A DNA stretch of 64,000 nucleotides, taken from NCEH01 sp002257205. Lineage in GTDB: Bacteria; Pseudomonadota; Alphaproteobacteria; Rhizobiales; Xanthobacteraceae. Position 1 is the stretch's first letter. Each line of letters opens with the position of its first letter. Below, piece after piece: positions 35,048 to 44,526 of the stretch. The translations under genes were made by a program, and so were the position numbers. The notes beneath the pieces are model-generated. The model was not told the origin of the DNA. It was given only the letters and a program-made list of their open reading frames with translations, and did not search any database. The stretch lies in the NCBI RefSeq assembly GCF_043195105.1, contig NZ_JBAFWO010000003.1; one strand, given 5' to 3'.

Positions 35048-35535
35048 TCCGACACCCGGCGCTTGAGGCGCAGCAGGTTCAGCGCCGCCTCGGCCGCCCC
35101 GCCGCCCTTATTGCCCTCGGAGACGCGCGCGCGCTCCCAGGCCTGCGCTTCGGTATCCACGGTGAGAATGCCGTTGCCCACCGGCATCGCATGGGCGAGG
35201 CCGAGGTCCATGAGGCCGCGCGCGGATTCGCCGGCGACGATCTCGAAATGATAGGTCTCGCCCCGGATCACGCAGCCGAGCGCCACGATGGCGTCGATGG
35301 GCTCGCCGCTGATTTCCGCGCCGTCCATGGCGATTTCGGCGGCGATGGGGATTTCCAGCGCGCCGGGCACCGTCACCACCTCGACCGCGACCCCGGCCGC
35401 TTCCAGCGCGGCGCGCGCGCCGGCGAGCAGTTCGTCGGCCAGGGCCTCGTAATAGCGGGCTTCCACGATGAGCACCCGCGCGCCGGAAACCGGCTCCACC
35501 GCGGTGCCCGCGCGCTCGTTGCGCGTGCTGACCAT
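35044..35535 (-). CDS. ribH: 6,7-dimethyl-8-ribityllumazine synthase
   Basis: A 163-residue enzyme joining the pyrimidine and the four-carbon unit in riboflavin synthesis. Motifs are RVLIVEARYYEALADELL, VPGALEIPIAAEIA, GCVIRGETYHFEIVAGES with the catalytic His, and PVGNGILTVDTEAQAWERA. About 14 residues precede the core, a short extension. It follows ribE by six bases and overlaps nusB, so it is firmly in the operon. Confidence 0.96.
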   Translation of the reverse strand: MVSTRNERAGTAVEPVSGARVLIVEARYYEALADELLAGARAALEAAGVAVEVVTVPGALEIPIAAEIAMDGAEISGEPIDAIVALGCVIRGETYHFEIVAGESARGLMDLGLAHAMPVGNGILTVDTEAQAWERARVSEGNKGGGAAEAALNLLRLKRRVSE

Positions 35536-35541
35536 GTCAAA

Positions 35542-36180
35542 TCACTCCTGAATTGGGCGCGAGGGGTACGCGCCGCGAGGGAACTCCGCAAGTCGCGCCG
35601 CATAGCGCGCCATCAGGTCCACTTCCAGATTGATGTCGTCGCCGGCTTTCACGCCCCCCCAGGAGGTGACCGCCAGGGTGTGGGGAATGAGCAGGCAGGT
35701 GAAGAAAGTGCCGTCCACCGTATTCACCGTGAGCGAGGTGCCGTCGAGGCAGACCGAGCCCTTGGCGGCGATGAAGCGGGCGAGATCCGCCGGCGCCTCG
35801 AAGGTGAACTTGGTGGTCTCGGCGAAATCCTCGCGCGCCGAGACCTTCGCCATGGCGTCCACATGGCCGGTCACGATATGCCCGCCCAGCTCCGCGCCGA
35901 TGGCCAGCGCGCGCTCCAGATTGATGCGCCGCCCCGCCTGCCAGTGCGCGACCGTGGTGATGGCCAAGGTCTCGGGCGCCGCATCCACCGTGAAGAGGCT
36001 GCGCCGGGGTCCGCCTTCGCGCACGCTTGTCACCGTGAGGCACACGCCGGAACAGGCGATCGACGCGCCGATGGCGATGCCGGCGGGATCATAATCCGAG
36101 GCGATGGCGAGGGTGCGCACCTCGTGATGCGCGGTGACCTCGGTGAGAAGGCCGAGATCGGTGACGATGCCGGTGAACAT
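35542..36180 (-). CDS. ribE: riboflavin synthase alpha chain
   Basis: A 212-residue enzyme converting two lumazine molecules to riboflavin and the pyrimidinedione. Two lumazine-binding repeats are visible: one beginning MFTGIVTDLG with SIACSGVCLTV and GHIVTGHVDAMAKV, the second with FIAAKGSVCLDGTSLTVNTVDGTFF. Residue count is normal. It is 172 bases downstream of ribD; that gap holds no convincing FMN riboswitch. Confidence 0.96.
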   Translation of the reverse strand: MFTGIVTDLGLLTEVTAHHEVRTLAIASDYDPAGIAIGASIACSGVCLTVTSVREGGPRRSLFTVDAAPETLAITTVAHWQAGRRINLERALAIGAELGGHIVTGHVDAMAKVSAREDFAETTKFTFEAPADLARFIAAKGSVCLDGTSLTVNTVDGTFFTCLLIPHTLAVTSWGGVKAGDDINLEVDLMARYAARLAEFPRGAYPSRPIQE

Positions 36181-36352
36181 GGTGTGCGTCCAAATCCCTC
36201 TGCGGGCCGTTCCCTCTGCGGGTCACGCCGCAAAAGCCAGATGTCACGCCCTTAGAGCATGTCGCGGCGAAAATCGCGTCCCTTTTTCGCGAGGGCGCGC
36301 GCGGCGGCGCATGGCGCCCTTGCGTCTGGCGCGGGCGGCGGACCTTGTGGCC

Positions 36353-37489
36353 TCAGCGCCGGCGCAGCCGCGTCAGATGGTCGGGGCCAAGGTCCGCATG
36401 CTCCACCTCGACGAAACCCACCGGGGCGGAAAGGCGCTCCAGCGCGCGGCCCGGCACGGCGTCGAGCGCATCGGGGCCGAGCGTCCCCGCACCCCGCAGC
36501 AGCGCCACTTCATCCACGAGGCCTGCATCCAGCAGCGCGGCAGCGAGGTGCGGGCCGCCTTCCACCATCAGGCGCGTGACGCCCAGCAGGCCGAGCAGAT
36601 GCAGGCTCGCACCGAGATCGAGCCGCCCGTCGCTCGCGCGCGGCACCCGCAGCACTTCAAGGCCGAGGTCCACCAGGACGCGCTCGGGTCCGAGCGGGGC
36701 ATCCTCCGCGCAGATGACCCAGACCGGCACCTCCTGCGCGGTGCGCACCAAGGCGGAAGTGGGCGGCAAGCGCAAATCGCTGTCCAAAACCAGACGCACC
36801 GGCGAGCGCCCTTCCAGGCCCGGCAAGCGGCAGGTGAGCATGGGATCATCCGCCAGCACGGTGCCGATGCCGACCATGATGGCATCGCTATGGGCACGCA
36901 TGAGATGGACGCGCGCGCGCGCCTCCTCCCCGGTGATCGCCGCCGGGCGCGGGCCGGGCAGCGCCGCCTTGCCGTCGGCGGAAACCGCCATCTTCAGCAG
37001 CACATGGGGCCGGCCGCGCGTGACGCGGCTGATGTGGCCGGCATGGTCCTCCAGCGCCTGTTCGGCGCCGACCCCCACCGTCACCCAGATGCCGGCGGCG
37101 CGCAGGCGCGCGACCCCCCGGCCCTTCACGCGGTGGTCGGGATCCTCGATCGCCGCCACCACCCGGCGGATGCCGGCGGCGACCACAGCGTCCGCGCAGG
37201 GCGGGGTGCGTCCGTAATGGGAACAGGGTTCGAGCGTGACATAGAGCGTCGCGCCCCGTGCGCCCTCCCCGGCCTGCGCCAATGCGAGAGGCTCGGCATG
37301 GGGCCGCCCGGCGGGCGCGGTGCCGGCGGCGCCGAGGATCTTCGGGCCGTGCTCCGTCTGCCGCACAACGATGGCGCCGACCGAGGGATTGGGCCAGGTG
37401 CGGCCGAGGCCCTCCTGTCCCACCCGAAGCGCCTCCGCCATCAGGCGTTCGTCTTCCTGCGGGGAGATGACCGCCTCAAGGGCTGCCAT
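36353..37489 (-). CDS. ribD: bifunctional riboflavin deaminase/reductase
   Basis: A 378-residue enzyme with an N-terminal zinc deaminase (residues about 17-150) and a C-terminal NADPH reductase. The deaminase shows MAEALRVGQEGLGRTWPNPSVGA, the ligand motif HAEPLALAQA and EPCSHYGRTPPCADAVV. The reductase shows KMAVSADGKAALPGP, MVGIGTVLADDPMLTCRLPG and VEGGPHLAAALLDAGL. It starts four bases after the nrdR stop codon. The product enters the ribH/ribE pathway coded just downstream. Confidence 0.95.
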   Translation of the reverse strand: MAALEAVISPQEDERLMAEALRVGQEGLGRTWPNPSVGAIVVRQTEHGPKILGAAGTAPAGRPHAEPLALAQAGEGARGATLYVTLEPCSHYGRTPPCADAVVAAGIRRVVAAIEDPDHRVKGRGVARLRAAGIWVTVGVGAEQALEDHAGHISRVTRGRPHVLLKMAVSADGKAALPGPRPAAITGEEARARVHLMRAHSDAIMVGIGTVLADDPMLTCRLPGLEGRSPVRLVLDSDLRLPPTSALVRTAQEVPVWVICAEDAPLGPERVLVDLGLEVLRVPRASDGRLDLGASLHLLGLLGVTRLMVEGGPHLAAALLDAGLVDEVALLRGAGTLGPDALDAVPGRALERLSAPVGFVEVEHADLGPDHLTRLRRR

Positions 37490-37493
37490 GGGA

Positions 37494-38075
37494 TCAGTCC
37501 TCGCGTACCGGGGGGACCACTGGGGCCGCCCCGCTCTCGCCGCGCGGCGCTTTCGCCTCGCCGGGGAAAGGCTTCGCCTCGCCTGGGAAAGCCTTGGCCC
37601 CGCCTGGGAAAACTTTGGGCTCGCCGTCGTTCGACAATTCGCCGAGCAGGCTCTCGAAATCCTTCGCCTCGCGGAAATTGCGATAGACCGAGGCGAAGCG
37701 CACGTAAGCGACGTCGTCGATCTGCTTAAGACCTTCCATCACCAATTCGCCGATGGTCTGCGATGTGATGTCGCTGTCGCCGAGGCTTTCCAATTGCCGC
37801 ACCAGGCCGGAGAGCATGCGCTCCACCCGCTCCGGCTCCACCGGCCGCTTGCGCAAGGCGATCTCCACCGAGCGGGCGAGCTTGTCGCGGTCGAACGGCA
37901 CCCGCCGGCCGGACCGCTTCAACACCATCAGCTCGCGCAATTGCACGCGCTCGAACGTGGTGAAGCGGCCGCCGCAATCGGGACAGACCCGGCGGCGGCG
38001 AATGGCCGTATTGTCCTCGGTCGGCCGGCTATCCTTCACCTGGGTGTCCAGGCTTCCGCAGTACGGACACCGCAT
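37494..38075 (-). CDS. nrdR: NrdR transcriptional repressor with extended C-terminal tail
   Basis: A 193-residue zinc- and ATP-binding repressor of ribonucleotide reductase genes. The zinc ribbon MRCPYCGSLDTQVKDSR...RVCPDCGGRFTTFER and the ATP-cone (VLKRSGRRVPFDRDKLARSV) are intact. Typical NrdR ends at about 150-160 residues; here a tail adds about 40, with a three-fold repeat of the type KxFPGEAK (KVFPGGAK, KAFPGEAK, KPFPGEAK), coded by near-identical DNA at about 37555-37620. The tail looks disordered. It lies 28 bases after glyA and four before ribD. Confidence 0.95.
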   Translation of the reverse strand: MRCPYCGSLDTQVKDSRPTEDNTAIRRRRVCPDCGGRFTTFERVQLRELMVLKRSGRRVPFDRDKLARSVEIALRKRPVEPERVERMLSGLVRQLESLGDSDITSQTIGELVMEGLKQIDDVAYVRFASVYRNFREAKDFESLLGELSNDGEPKVFPGGAKAFPGEAKPFPGEAKAPRGESGAAPVVPPVRED

Positions 38076-38103
38076 GTTGGATAGCCCCCCGGCGCCCCCG
38101 CGC

Positions 38104-39417
38104 TCAGCTGTAGATCGGGAAGCGCGCGAGAAGCTCGGCCACTTTCCCGCGAACCGCCTGTTCCACCAGGCTATCCTCGTCCGTGCCCTTCTGCGAGAGC
38201 ACGTCGAGGACTTCCGCGATCATGTGGCCCACCTGCTGGAATTCCGCCACCCCGAATCCGCGCGTCGTGCCCGCCGGCGTGCCGAGACGCACGCCCGAGG
38301 TGACGAACGGCTTTTCGGGATCGAACGGAATGCCGTTCTTGTTGGTGGTGATGTGGGCGCGCCCGAGCGCCGCCTCGGAGACCTTTCCGGTCAGCCGCTT
38401 GGGGCGCAGGTCCACCAGCATGAGATGGGTGTCGGTGCCACCGGAGACGATGGCGAAGCCGTGGCCGCGCAGCGTTTCGGCGAGCGCCTTGGCGTTCTCC
38501 ACCACATTCTGCGCATAGATCTTGAACGAGGGCTGGAGCGCCTCGCCGAACGCCACCGCCTTGCCGGCGATGACATGCATCAGCGGGCCGCCCTGGATGC
38601 CGGGGAAGATCGCCGAATTGATCTTCTTGGCCAGATCCTCGTCATTGGTCAGGATCATGCCGCCGCGCGGGCCGCGCAGGGTCTTGTGGGTGGTGGTGGT
38701 CACCACATGGGCGTGCGGGAACGGGCTCGGATGCGCGCCGCCCGCGACCAGGCCGGCGAAATGCGCCATGTCCACCATGAGCTTGGCGCCCACCGAATCG
38801 GCGATGGCGCGCATCTTCGCGAAATCGATGATGCGCGGGTACGCCGAGCCGCCGGCGACGATCACCTTGGGCTTGTGCTGGTCGGCGAGCTTGGCGACCT
38901 CGTCATAATCGATGCGCTGGTCGTCCTGGCGCACGCCATAGGGGACGGGGGTGAACCATTTGCCGGACATGTTCACCGGCGAGCCGTGGGTCAGGTGTCC
39001 GCCGGCCGCGAGATTGAGGCCGAGGAACACGTCGCCGGGCTGCATCAGGGCGAAGAACACCGCCTGGTTCGCCTGGCTGCCGGAATTGGGCTGCACATTG
39101 GCGAAGCCGCAGCCGAACAGCTTCTTCGCCCGGTCGATCGCGAGATTTTCCGCCACGTCCACGAACTGGCAGCCGCCGTAATAGCGCTTGCCGGGATAGC
39201 CTTCGGCATATTTGTTCGTGAGCACCGAACCCTGGGCTTCGAGAACCGCGCGCGAGACGATGTTCTCGGATGCGATCAGTTCGATTTCCTCGCGCTGGCG
39301 ACCGAGCTCCGCGGTGATGGCGGCGGCGATCTCGGGATCGCTCTCCGAGAGCGGCGCGGAGAAGAAGCGGTTCAGATCCTCCGTGACGGAGGCGCGGTTC
39401 GCGTCGAGCGAGGCCAT
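38104..39417 (-). CDS. glyA: serine hydroxymethyltransferase
   Basis: A 437-residue pyridoxal-phosphate enzyme that interconverts serine and glycine and charges tetrahydrofolate with one-carbon units. Seen are IELIASENIVSRAVLEAQGS, the substrate-site NKYAEGYPGKRYYGGCQFVD, MVDMAHFAGLVA, and the cofactor lysine in VVTTTTHKTLRGPRGG. The start MASLDANR has GGAG nine bases upstream; an ATG 14 codons further out does not. It is the first gene of the run that continues with nrdR and the riboflavin genes. Confidence 0.97.
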   Translation of the reverse strand: MASLDANRASVTEDLNRFFSAPLSESDPEIAAAITAELGRQREEIELIASENIVSRAVLEAQGSVLTNKYAEGYPGKRYYGGCQFVDVAENLAIDRAKKLFGCGFANVQPNSGSQANQAVFFALMQPGDVFLGLNLAAGGHLTHGSPVNMSGKWFTPVPYGVRQDDQRIDYDEVAKLADQHKPKVIVAGGSAYPRIIDFAKMRAIADSVGAKLMVDMAHFAGLVAGGAHPSPFPHAHVVTTTTHKTLRGPRGGMILTNDEDLAKKINSAIFPGIQGGPLMHVIAGKAVAFGEALQPSFKIYAQNVVENAKALAETLRGHGFAIVSGGTDTHLMLVDLRPKRLTGKVSEAALGRAHITTNKNGIPFDPEKPFVTSGVRLGTPAGTTRGFGVAEFQQVGHMIAEVLDVLSQKGTDEDSLVEQAVRGKVAELLARFPIYS

Positions 39418-39651
39418 GAAGGTGGTCTCCGAGGGTTTCGCTGCGCCGGCTCGCGGCACGGCTGGCGCGAACTTGGGCAGGGGTGGTCGCTTAGCACAGG
39501 GTGGCGGCCAAGTCCAAAGCCGCGCCCCACCTTTCCGGCACGGCTGGCCTGCGCGGGCGGCGGGGGCGCGCGGGCGGAAGAGCGCGGCGGGTTGGGCGCG
39601 GGCGGAGAGGCACGGGCATGCCCGCCCTTCCCGGCCCGATACGCCGTAGCT

Positions 39652-40509
39652 TCAGCGCGGGTTGAAGTTCACCGGCACCGTAAGGCTGATGGTGCTGCCG
39701 CCGATTTCCGGCGGCGGCGCCGGCACCGGGGACGCGCGGTGGATCAGGGCCAGCACTTCCCGGTCCAGCACGGCCGATCCAGCCGAGCCGGCAAGGCTCG
39801 CGGATACGACCCGGCCCGAACGGTCGATGGTGAAGCGCAGGCGCGCCATGCCCTTGTCGCCATTGGCATCGGAGGGGTAGCGCTTATAGCGGTTGAGATG
39901 CGCCATCAGCTGCCCGCGCCATGTCGCCTGTGCCGCCGACCTTGCGGAGGAGGCACCGATGGCGGGAGCCGCAGCGGTGGTGGCCTCCGGCGCATCGGTC
40001 TTCGGCGCGGCGGTGGTGGTCGGCGCCGCCGGCTTGCGGCTGGCCTTCTTTTTCGGCGGGGCGGGCTTTTCCTGCGGCTTCGGCTTTTCCTTCACCTCCT
40101 CCACCGGCTTCTGCTGGGGCAGCATCACTTCGGCCATGGGCGGGGGCGGGGGAAGCTCGAACACTTCCTCCACCTTCTCCATCACCTGCGGCTCGGGCGG
40201 CGGGGGCGAATCATCCGGCGTCTCGGGGGCATCGGGCACCGGCTCGGGGGCCTTCACCATGGGCGGGCCGGGCGCGATGTCCGGGGTTTCCGAGGGCGAG
40301 GACACCGCGAGATCGGCCAGTTCGATCACCATGGCGGCGGCCGGAAGGTCGCCCTCCTGGTCGCGCTGCCAATAGAGGCCGATATAGACCAGCGCCCCGT
40401 GGATGAGGAAAATCACCAGCGCCGCCAAGGCCCAGCGCGCGATGAAGGCCAGAACCTCGGCGCGCGTGGGATGGTGCCAGTGGAAATGGGGATGGTGGAC
40501 CGACGTCAC
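39652..40509 (-). CDS. tonB: TonB-family energy transducer
   Basis: A 285-residue protein that spans the periplasm and passes proton-motive energy from ExbB/ExbD to outer-membrane receptors. There is a cytoplasmic His-rich leader (HHPHFHWHHP), one membrane anchor (WALAALVIFLIHGALVYIGL), then a Pro/Glu- then Pro/Lys-rich linker (residues about 75-175), and the C-terminal TonB domain beginning RGQLMAHLNRYKRYPSDA, with RLRFTIDRSGRVVSASL. Its ATG overlaps the exbD stop by four bases. A receptor gene is not in the window, so the cargo (probably iron chelates or cobalamin) is unknown. Confidence 0.93.
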   Translation of the reverse strand: MTSVHHPHFHWHHPTRAEVLAFIARWALAALVIFLIHGALVYIGLYWQRDQEGDLPAAAMVIELADLAVSSPSETPDIAPGPPMVKAPEPVPDAPETPDDSPPPPEPQVMEKVEEVFELPPPPPMAEVMLPQQKPVEEVKEKPKPQEKPAPPKKKASRKPAAPTTTAAPKTDAPEATTAAAPAIGASSARSAAQATWRGQLMAHLNRYKRYPSDANGDKGMARLRFTIDRSGRVVSASLAGSAGSAVLDREVLALIHRASPVPAPPPEIGGSTISLTVPVNFNPR

Positions 40510-41066
40510 CGCCCTGCCCCTGGCGTGGCGGATGCGGGTGCGGCGGATGCGGGCGCTGCGATTGCAGGCGCTGCCCCCGGAGCAGCGGGCGCGGCACCAG
40601 CTGGCGCAGCAGCACCCGGAGCGGCAGGCGTACCCGCCGGAAGCGCGGGCGCGGCGCCTTCCAGGCCCACCAGCGCCACCTTCAGATAGCCGGCGTTGCG
40701 CAGCAGGTTCATCACCTCCATCACGTCGCCATAGGGCACGGACCGGTCGGCGCGCACGAACACGCGCTGCTGCTTGTCGCCGTTGGAGGCGGCGTCCAGC
40801 ACCCGGCCGAACCCGTCGCGCGGCACCTGGTCATTGCCGAGTGACAAGGTGAGATCGCTCTTCACCGTGAGAAACAACGGCTTGTCCGGGCGCGGCTGAG
40901 GCTGGGCATTGGAGGTCGGCAGGTCCACCTGCACGTCCACGGTGGCGAGCGGCGCCGCCACCATGAAGATGATCAGCAGCACCAGGATCACGTCGATGAA
41001 GGGCGTGACGTTGATTTCGTGGTTCTCGACGAGATCGTCGCCGCCGAGATCGAGCTTCGCGGCCAT
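40506..41066 (-). CDS. exbD: biopolymer transport protein ExbD
   Basis: A 186-residue membrane protein, partner of ExbB in the motor that energises TonB. The opening DLVENHEINVTPFIDVILVLLIIFMVAAPLA holds the membrane helix with its protonatable Asp in FIDV. The periplasmic domain follows (VQVDLPTSNAQ, RVFVRADRSVPYGDVMEVMNLLRNAGYLKVALV). The last 45 residues are an Ala/Pro/Gly-rich tail (PAGTPAAPGAAAPAGAAPA), longer than in the 141-residue E. coli protein. It starts three bases after exbB and overlaps tonB. Confidence 0.95.
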   Translation of the reverse strand: MAAKLDLGGDDLVENHEINVTPFIDVILVLLIIFMVAAPLATVDVQVDLPTSNAQPQPRPDKPLFLTVKSDLTLSLGNDQVPRDGFGRVLDAASNGDKQQRVFVRADRSVPYGDVMEVMNLLRNAGYLKVALVGLEGAAPALPAGTPAAPGAAAPAGAAPAAPGAAPAIAAPASAAPASATPGAGR

Positions 41067-41069
41067 GGC

Positions 41070-42173
<1,104 letters not shown>

Positions 42174-42489
42174 CGCGCTTCACCGGCAAGAAAAAAGAAA
42201 GCTGGTTTGGCTGGCGACCCGCTTCGGGGATTGGCTGGCTGACTCAACTATTACGCCATCAAAGGAGGTACGTTAAGCTTTTTTCTCTCCTGCGACCATG
42301 CGCGCCGATACCGCTGCGTCATGCCACCTCATGTTTCGGCCTTCGCGGGCGGCGGGCAAAAAGGGCGGTGGCGGGCCCGCCCGGCGCCGCCTGCTTCCCG
42401 TCTTCGTGTCCCGGCGCGGGATTGACGCCGCCCCCGTCCTCGCTTAACGCGTCGGCGCTCCTGACACTGATGGAAACGCGCCCCGCGCC
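42174..42489. other. 316-base divergent intergenic region, exbB/rimO
   Basis: It must carry the promoters of exbB (minus) and rimO (plus). On the plus strand AAAGGAGGT (42261-42269) is a perfect ribosome-binding sequence with no start codon at a usable distance; the next ATG at 42298 opens only a 49-codon frame that I do not support. I could not find an Irr, RirA or Fur box that would tie exbB to iron. Confidence 0.4.
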
Positions 42490-43824
42490 ATGGCCGAACT
42501 CGCGCCGAAGACTTCGCCTCGCATTTCGTTCGTCTCGCTTGGCTGCCCGAAGGCGCTGGTGGACAGCGAACGCATCATCACGCGCCTGCGCGCCGAAGGC
42601 TATGAACTCTCCCGCGGCCATGACGGCGCGGACCTCGTCATCGTCAACACCTGCGGGTTTTTGGACAGCGCGAAGGCCGAGAGCCTCTCGGCCATCGGCG
42701 AGGCGCTGGCGGAAAACGGCAAGGTGGTGGTCACCGGCTGCATGGGCGCCGAGCCCGAGCAGATCCGCGCGGTCCACCCGAGCGTGCTCGCCATCTCCGG
42801 TCCCCAGCAATATGAGAGCGTGCTCGCCGCCGTGCACGAAGCGGTGCCGCCGCAGCACGATCCGTTCCTGGATCTCGTGCCCGAGCACGGCATCAAGCTG
42901 ACCCCGCGCCATTACGCCTATCTGAAGATTTCCGAAGGCTGCAACAATCGCTGCACCTTCTGCATCATCCCCAAGCTGCGCGGCGATCTCGTGAGCCGCC
43001 CCCTCGCCGAGGTGATGCGCGAGGCCGAGCGCCTCGTCGCCGCCGGGGTGAAGGAATTGCTGGTGATCTCTCAGGACACCTCGGCCTATGGCGTCGACAT
43101 CAAATATGCCGAGAGCCTGTGGCGCGACCGCGAGCGCTCCGCCCGCTTCTTCGACCTGGCCGAGGCGCTGGGCGAGCTTGGCGCCTGGGTGCGCCTGCAT
43201 TATGTCTATCCCTATCCCCATGTGGACCGGGTGATGGATCTGATGGCGAGCGGCAAGGTGCTGCCCTATCTGGATATTCCCTTCCAGCATGCGAGCCCGA
43301 CCGTGCTGAAGCGCATGAAGCGCCCGGCTTCCCAGGAAAAGACCCTGGCGCGCGTGCAGGCGTGGCGCGCGGCGGTGCCGGACCTGACTTTGCGCTCCAC
43401 CTTCATCGTCGGTTTTCCCGGCGAGACGGAAGCGGAATTCACCGAGCTTCTGGATTTCCTGAAGGAAGCCGAGCTCGATCGCGTGGGCTGTTTCAAGTTC
43501 GAGCCGGTGGCGGGCGCCCCCGCCAACGCCCTCGCCGACCCGGTGCCGGACGAGGTGAAGGCCGAGCGCTACGACCGCTTCATGAAGACCCAGCAGGCGA
43601 TTTCCGCGCGCCGCCTCAAGCGCAAGGTGGGCACGCGCCAGCAGGTGATCATCGACAGCGTCGGCCCTTCCGGCGCCATCGGCCGCACCAAGGGCGACGC
43701 GCCGGAAATCGACGGGCGCGTGCACATCGCCTCGCGCCGGCCGCTGCGGGTGGGCGAAATCACCTCGGTGAAGATCGAGGCGGCGGACGCCTACGATCTG
43801 CGCGGCACCGCGGTGGGCTTCTGA
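42490..43824 (+). CDS. rimO: ribosomal protein S12 methylthiotransferase
   Basis: A 444-residue radical SAM enzyme that adds a methylthio group to an aspartate of ribosomal protein S12. The three domains are present: the UPF0004 part with cysteines in SLGCPKALVDSE, VNTCGFLDSA and VTGCMGAE; the radical SAM core with the cluster motif ISEGCNNRCTFCIIP (CxxxCxxC); and a C-terminal TRAM domain (residues about 375-444). LGCPKALVDSE and PYLDIPFQHASPTVLKRMKR mark RimO as opposed to MiaB. The start has no strong ribosome site. It converges on rpoZ. Confidence 0.95.
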   Translation: MAELAPKTSPRISFVSLGCPKALVDSERIITRLRAEGYELSRGHDGADLVIVNTCGFLDSAKAESLSAIGEALAENGKVVVTGCMGAEPEQIRAVHPSVLAISGPQQYESVLAAVHEAVPPQHDPFLDLVPEHGIKLTPRHYAYLKISEGCNNRCTFCIIPKLRGDLVSRPLAEVMREAERLVAAGVKELLVISQDTSAYGVDIKYAESLWRDRERSARFFDLAEALGELGAWVRLHYVYPYPHVDRVMDLMASGKVLPYLDIPFQHASPTVLKRMKRPASQEKTLARVQAWRAAVPDLTLRSTFIVGFPGETEAEFTELLDFLKEAELDRVGCFKFEPVAGAPANALADPVPDEVKAERYDRFMKTQQAISARRLKRKVGTRQQVIIDSVGPSGAIGRTKGDAPEIDGRVHIASRRPLRVGEITSVKIEAADAYDLRGTAVGF

Positions 43825-43850
43825 CGTCGGTCGCGCCTCAGGGAAAGCGG

Positions 43851-43888
43851 ACAAAAGAAAAACGCGGCCGGGAGGTGCCGACCGCGTT
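43851..43888 (-). terminator. intrinsic terminator of rpoZ
   Basis: On the minus strand arms AACGCGG and CCGCGTT (43882-43888 and 43861-43867 on the plus strand) flank a 14-base loop and are followed by TTTCTTTT. It lies about 50 bases past the rpoZ stop codon. Confidence 0.75.
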
Positions 43889-43936
43889 CAAAATCTCGGA
43901 AATCTTAGAGCAGCGAAGGGGTTCAGCCCTCGCGGG

Positions 43937-44323
43937 TCAGCCCTCGTCCTCGTCATTGTGCTCGGGCGGCACGAGGCCCTGGAGGCCGGCGAGGAGCTCT
44001 TCCTCGGTCATGCGGTCGAGCACGATGTCGGTGTCGTCGCTGGAACCGACGCTGGAGGCGATCATCGGCACCGTCTCGGGTTCCGGCTCGTCCACCTCGG
44101 TGTATTTCTGCAGCGTGTGGATGAGGTCTTCCTTCAGATCCTCGGGGCTCACCGTCTCATCCGCGATTTCACGCAGGGCAACGACGGGATTCTTGTCGTT
44201 GTCGCGGTCGATGGTGATCGGCGCCCCTGAGGAAATCATGCGGGCGCGGTGGCCGGCGAGGAGAACCAGCTCGAAACGGTTGTCGACCTTGTCGATGCAG
44301 TCCTCAACGGTGACACGGGCCAT
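43937..44323 (-). CDS. rpoZ: RNA polymerase omega subunit
   Basis: A 128-residue omega subunit, which helps assemble RNA polymerase and takes part in the ppGpp response. The core MARVTVEDCIDKVDNRFELVLLAGHRARMI and NPVVALREIADETV are standard; the second half is an acidic tail, as usual in this class. In most alphaproteobacteria rpoZ is followed by a relA/spoT homologue; here it is followed by a terminator and the convergent rimO, so it is transcribed alone. Confidence 0.96.
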   Translation of the reverse strand: MARVTVEDCIDKVDNRFELVLLAGHRARMISSGAPITIDRDNDKNPVVALREIADETVSPEDLKEDLIHTLQKYTEVDEPEPETVPMIASSVGSSDDTDIVLDRMTEEELLAGLQGLVPPEHNDEDEG

Positions 44324-44526
44324 GGGCTCGGCACTCCCTCGTGCGCGGTAGAATAAGGTAGGATATTAGTCTGAAGAGGCGTTGTTTACATGAAAGCTCG
44401 GGACGCGGCAAGGGCACGCAGGCTTTTCACTTGCGCTCCGCTTAAGTCTGGCCGAGAAAGGTCACCATTACCATTTTATACCCATTCCAGCTTGTACACT
44501 CTCCCTCTTGGTTCTGGACGCCCTTT

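Noticed and set aside
36181..36352. FMN riboswitch between ribD and ribE
   Set aside because: I could not find the conserved RFN helices; only a small GCGAAAA/TTTTCGC hairpin is seen.
37753..40689. A 978-codon open frame on the plus strand opposite glyA, nrdR and tonB
   Set aside because: It runs antisense to firmly identified genes, is His/Arg/Gly-rich and low complexity, and has no family motif; long antisense frames are normal in GC-rich DNA.
42298..42447. A 49-codon gene downstream of the orphan ribosome-binding sequence
   Set aside because: The ATG is about 29 bases from AAAGGAGGT, too far, and the product is Arg/Gly/Pro-rich like a chance frame.
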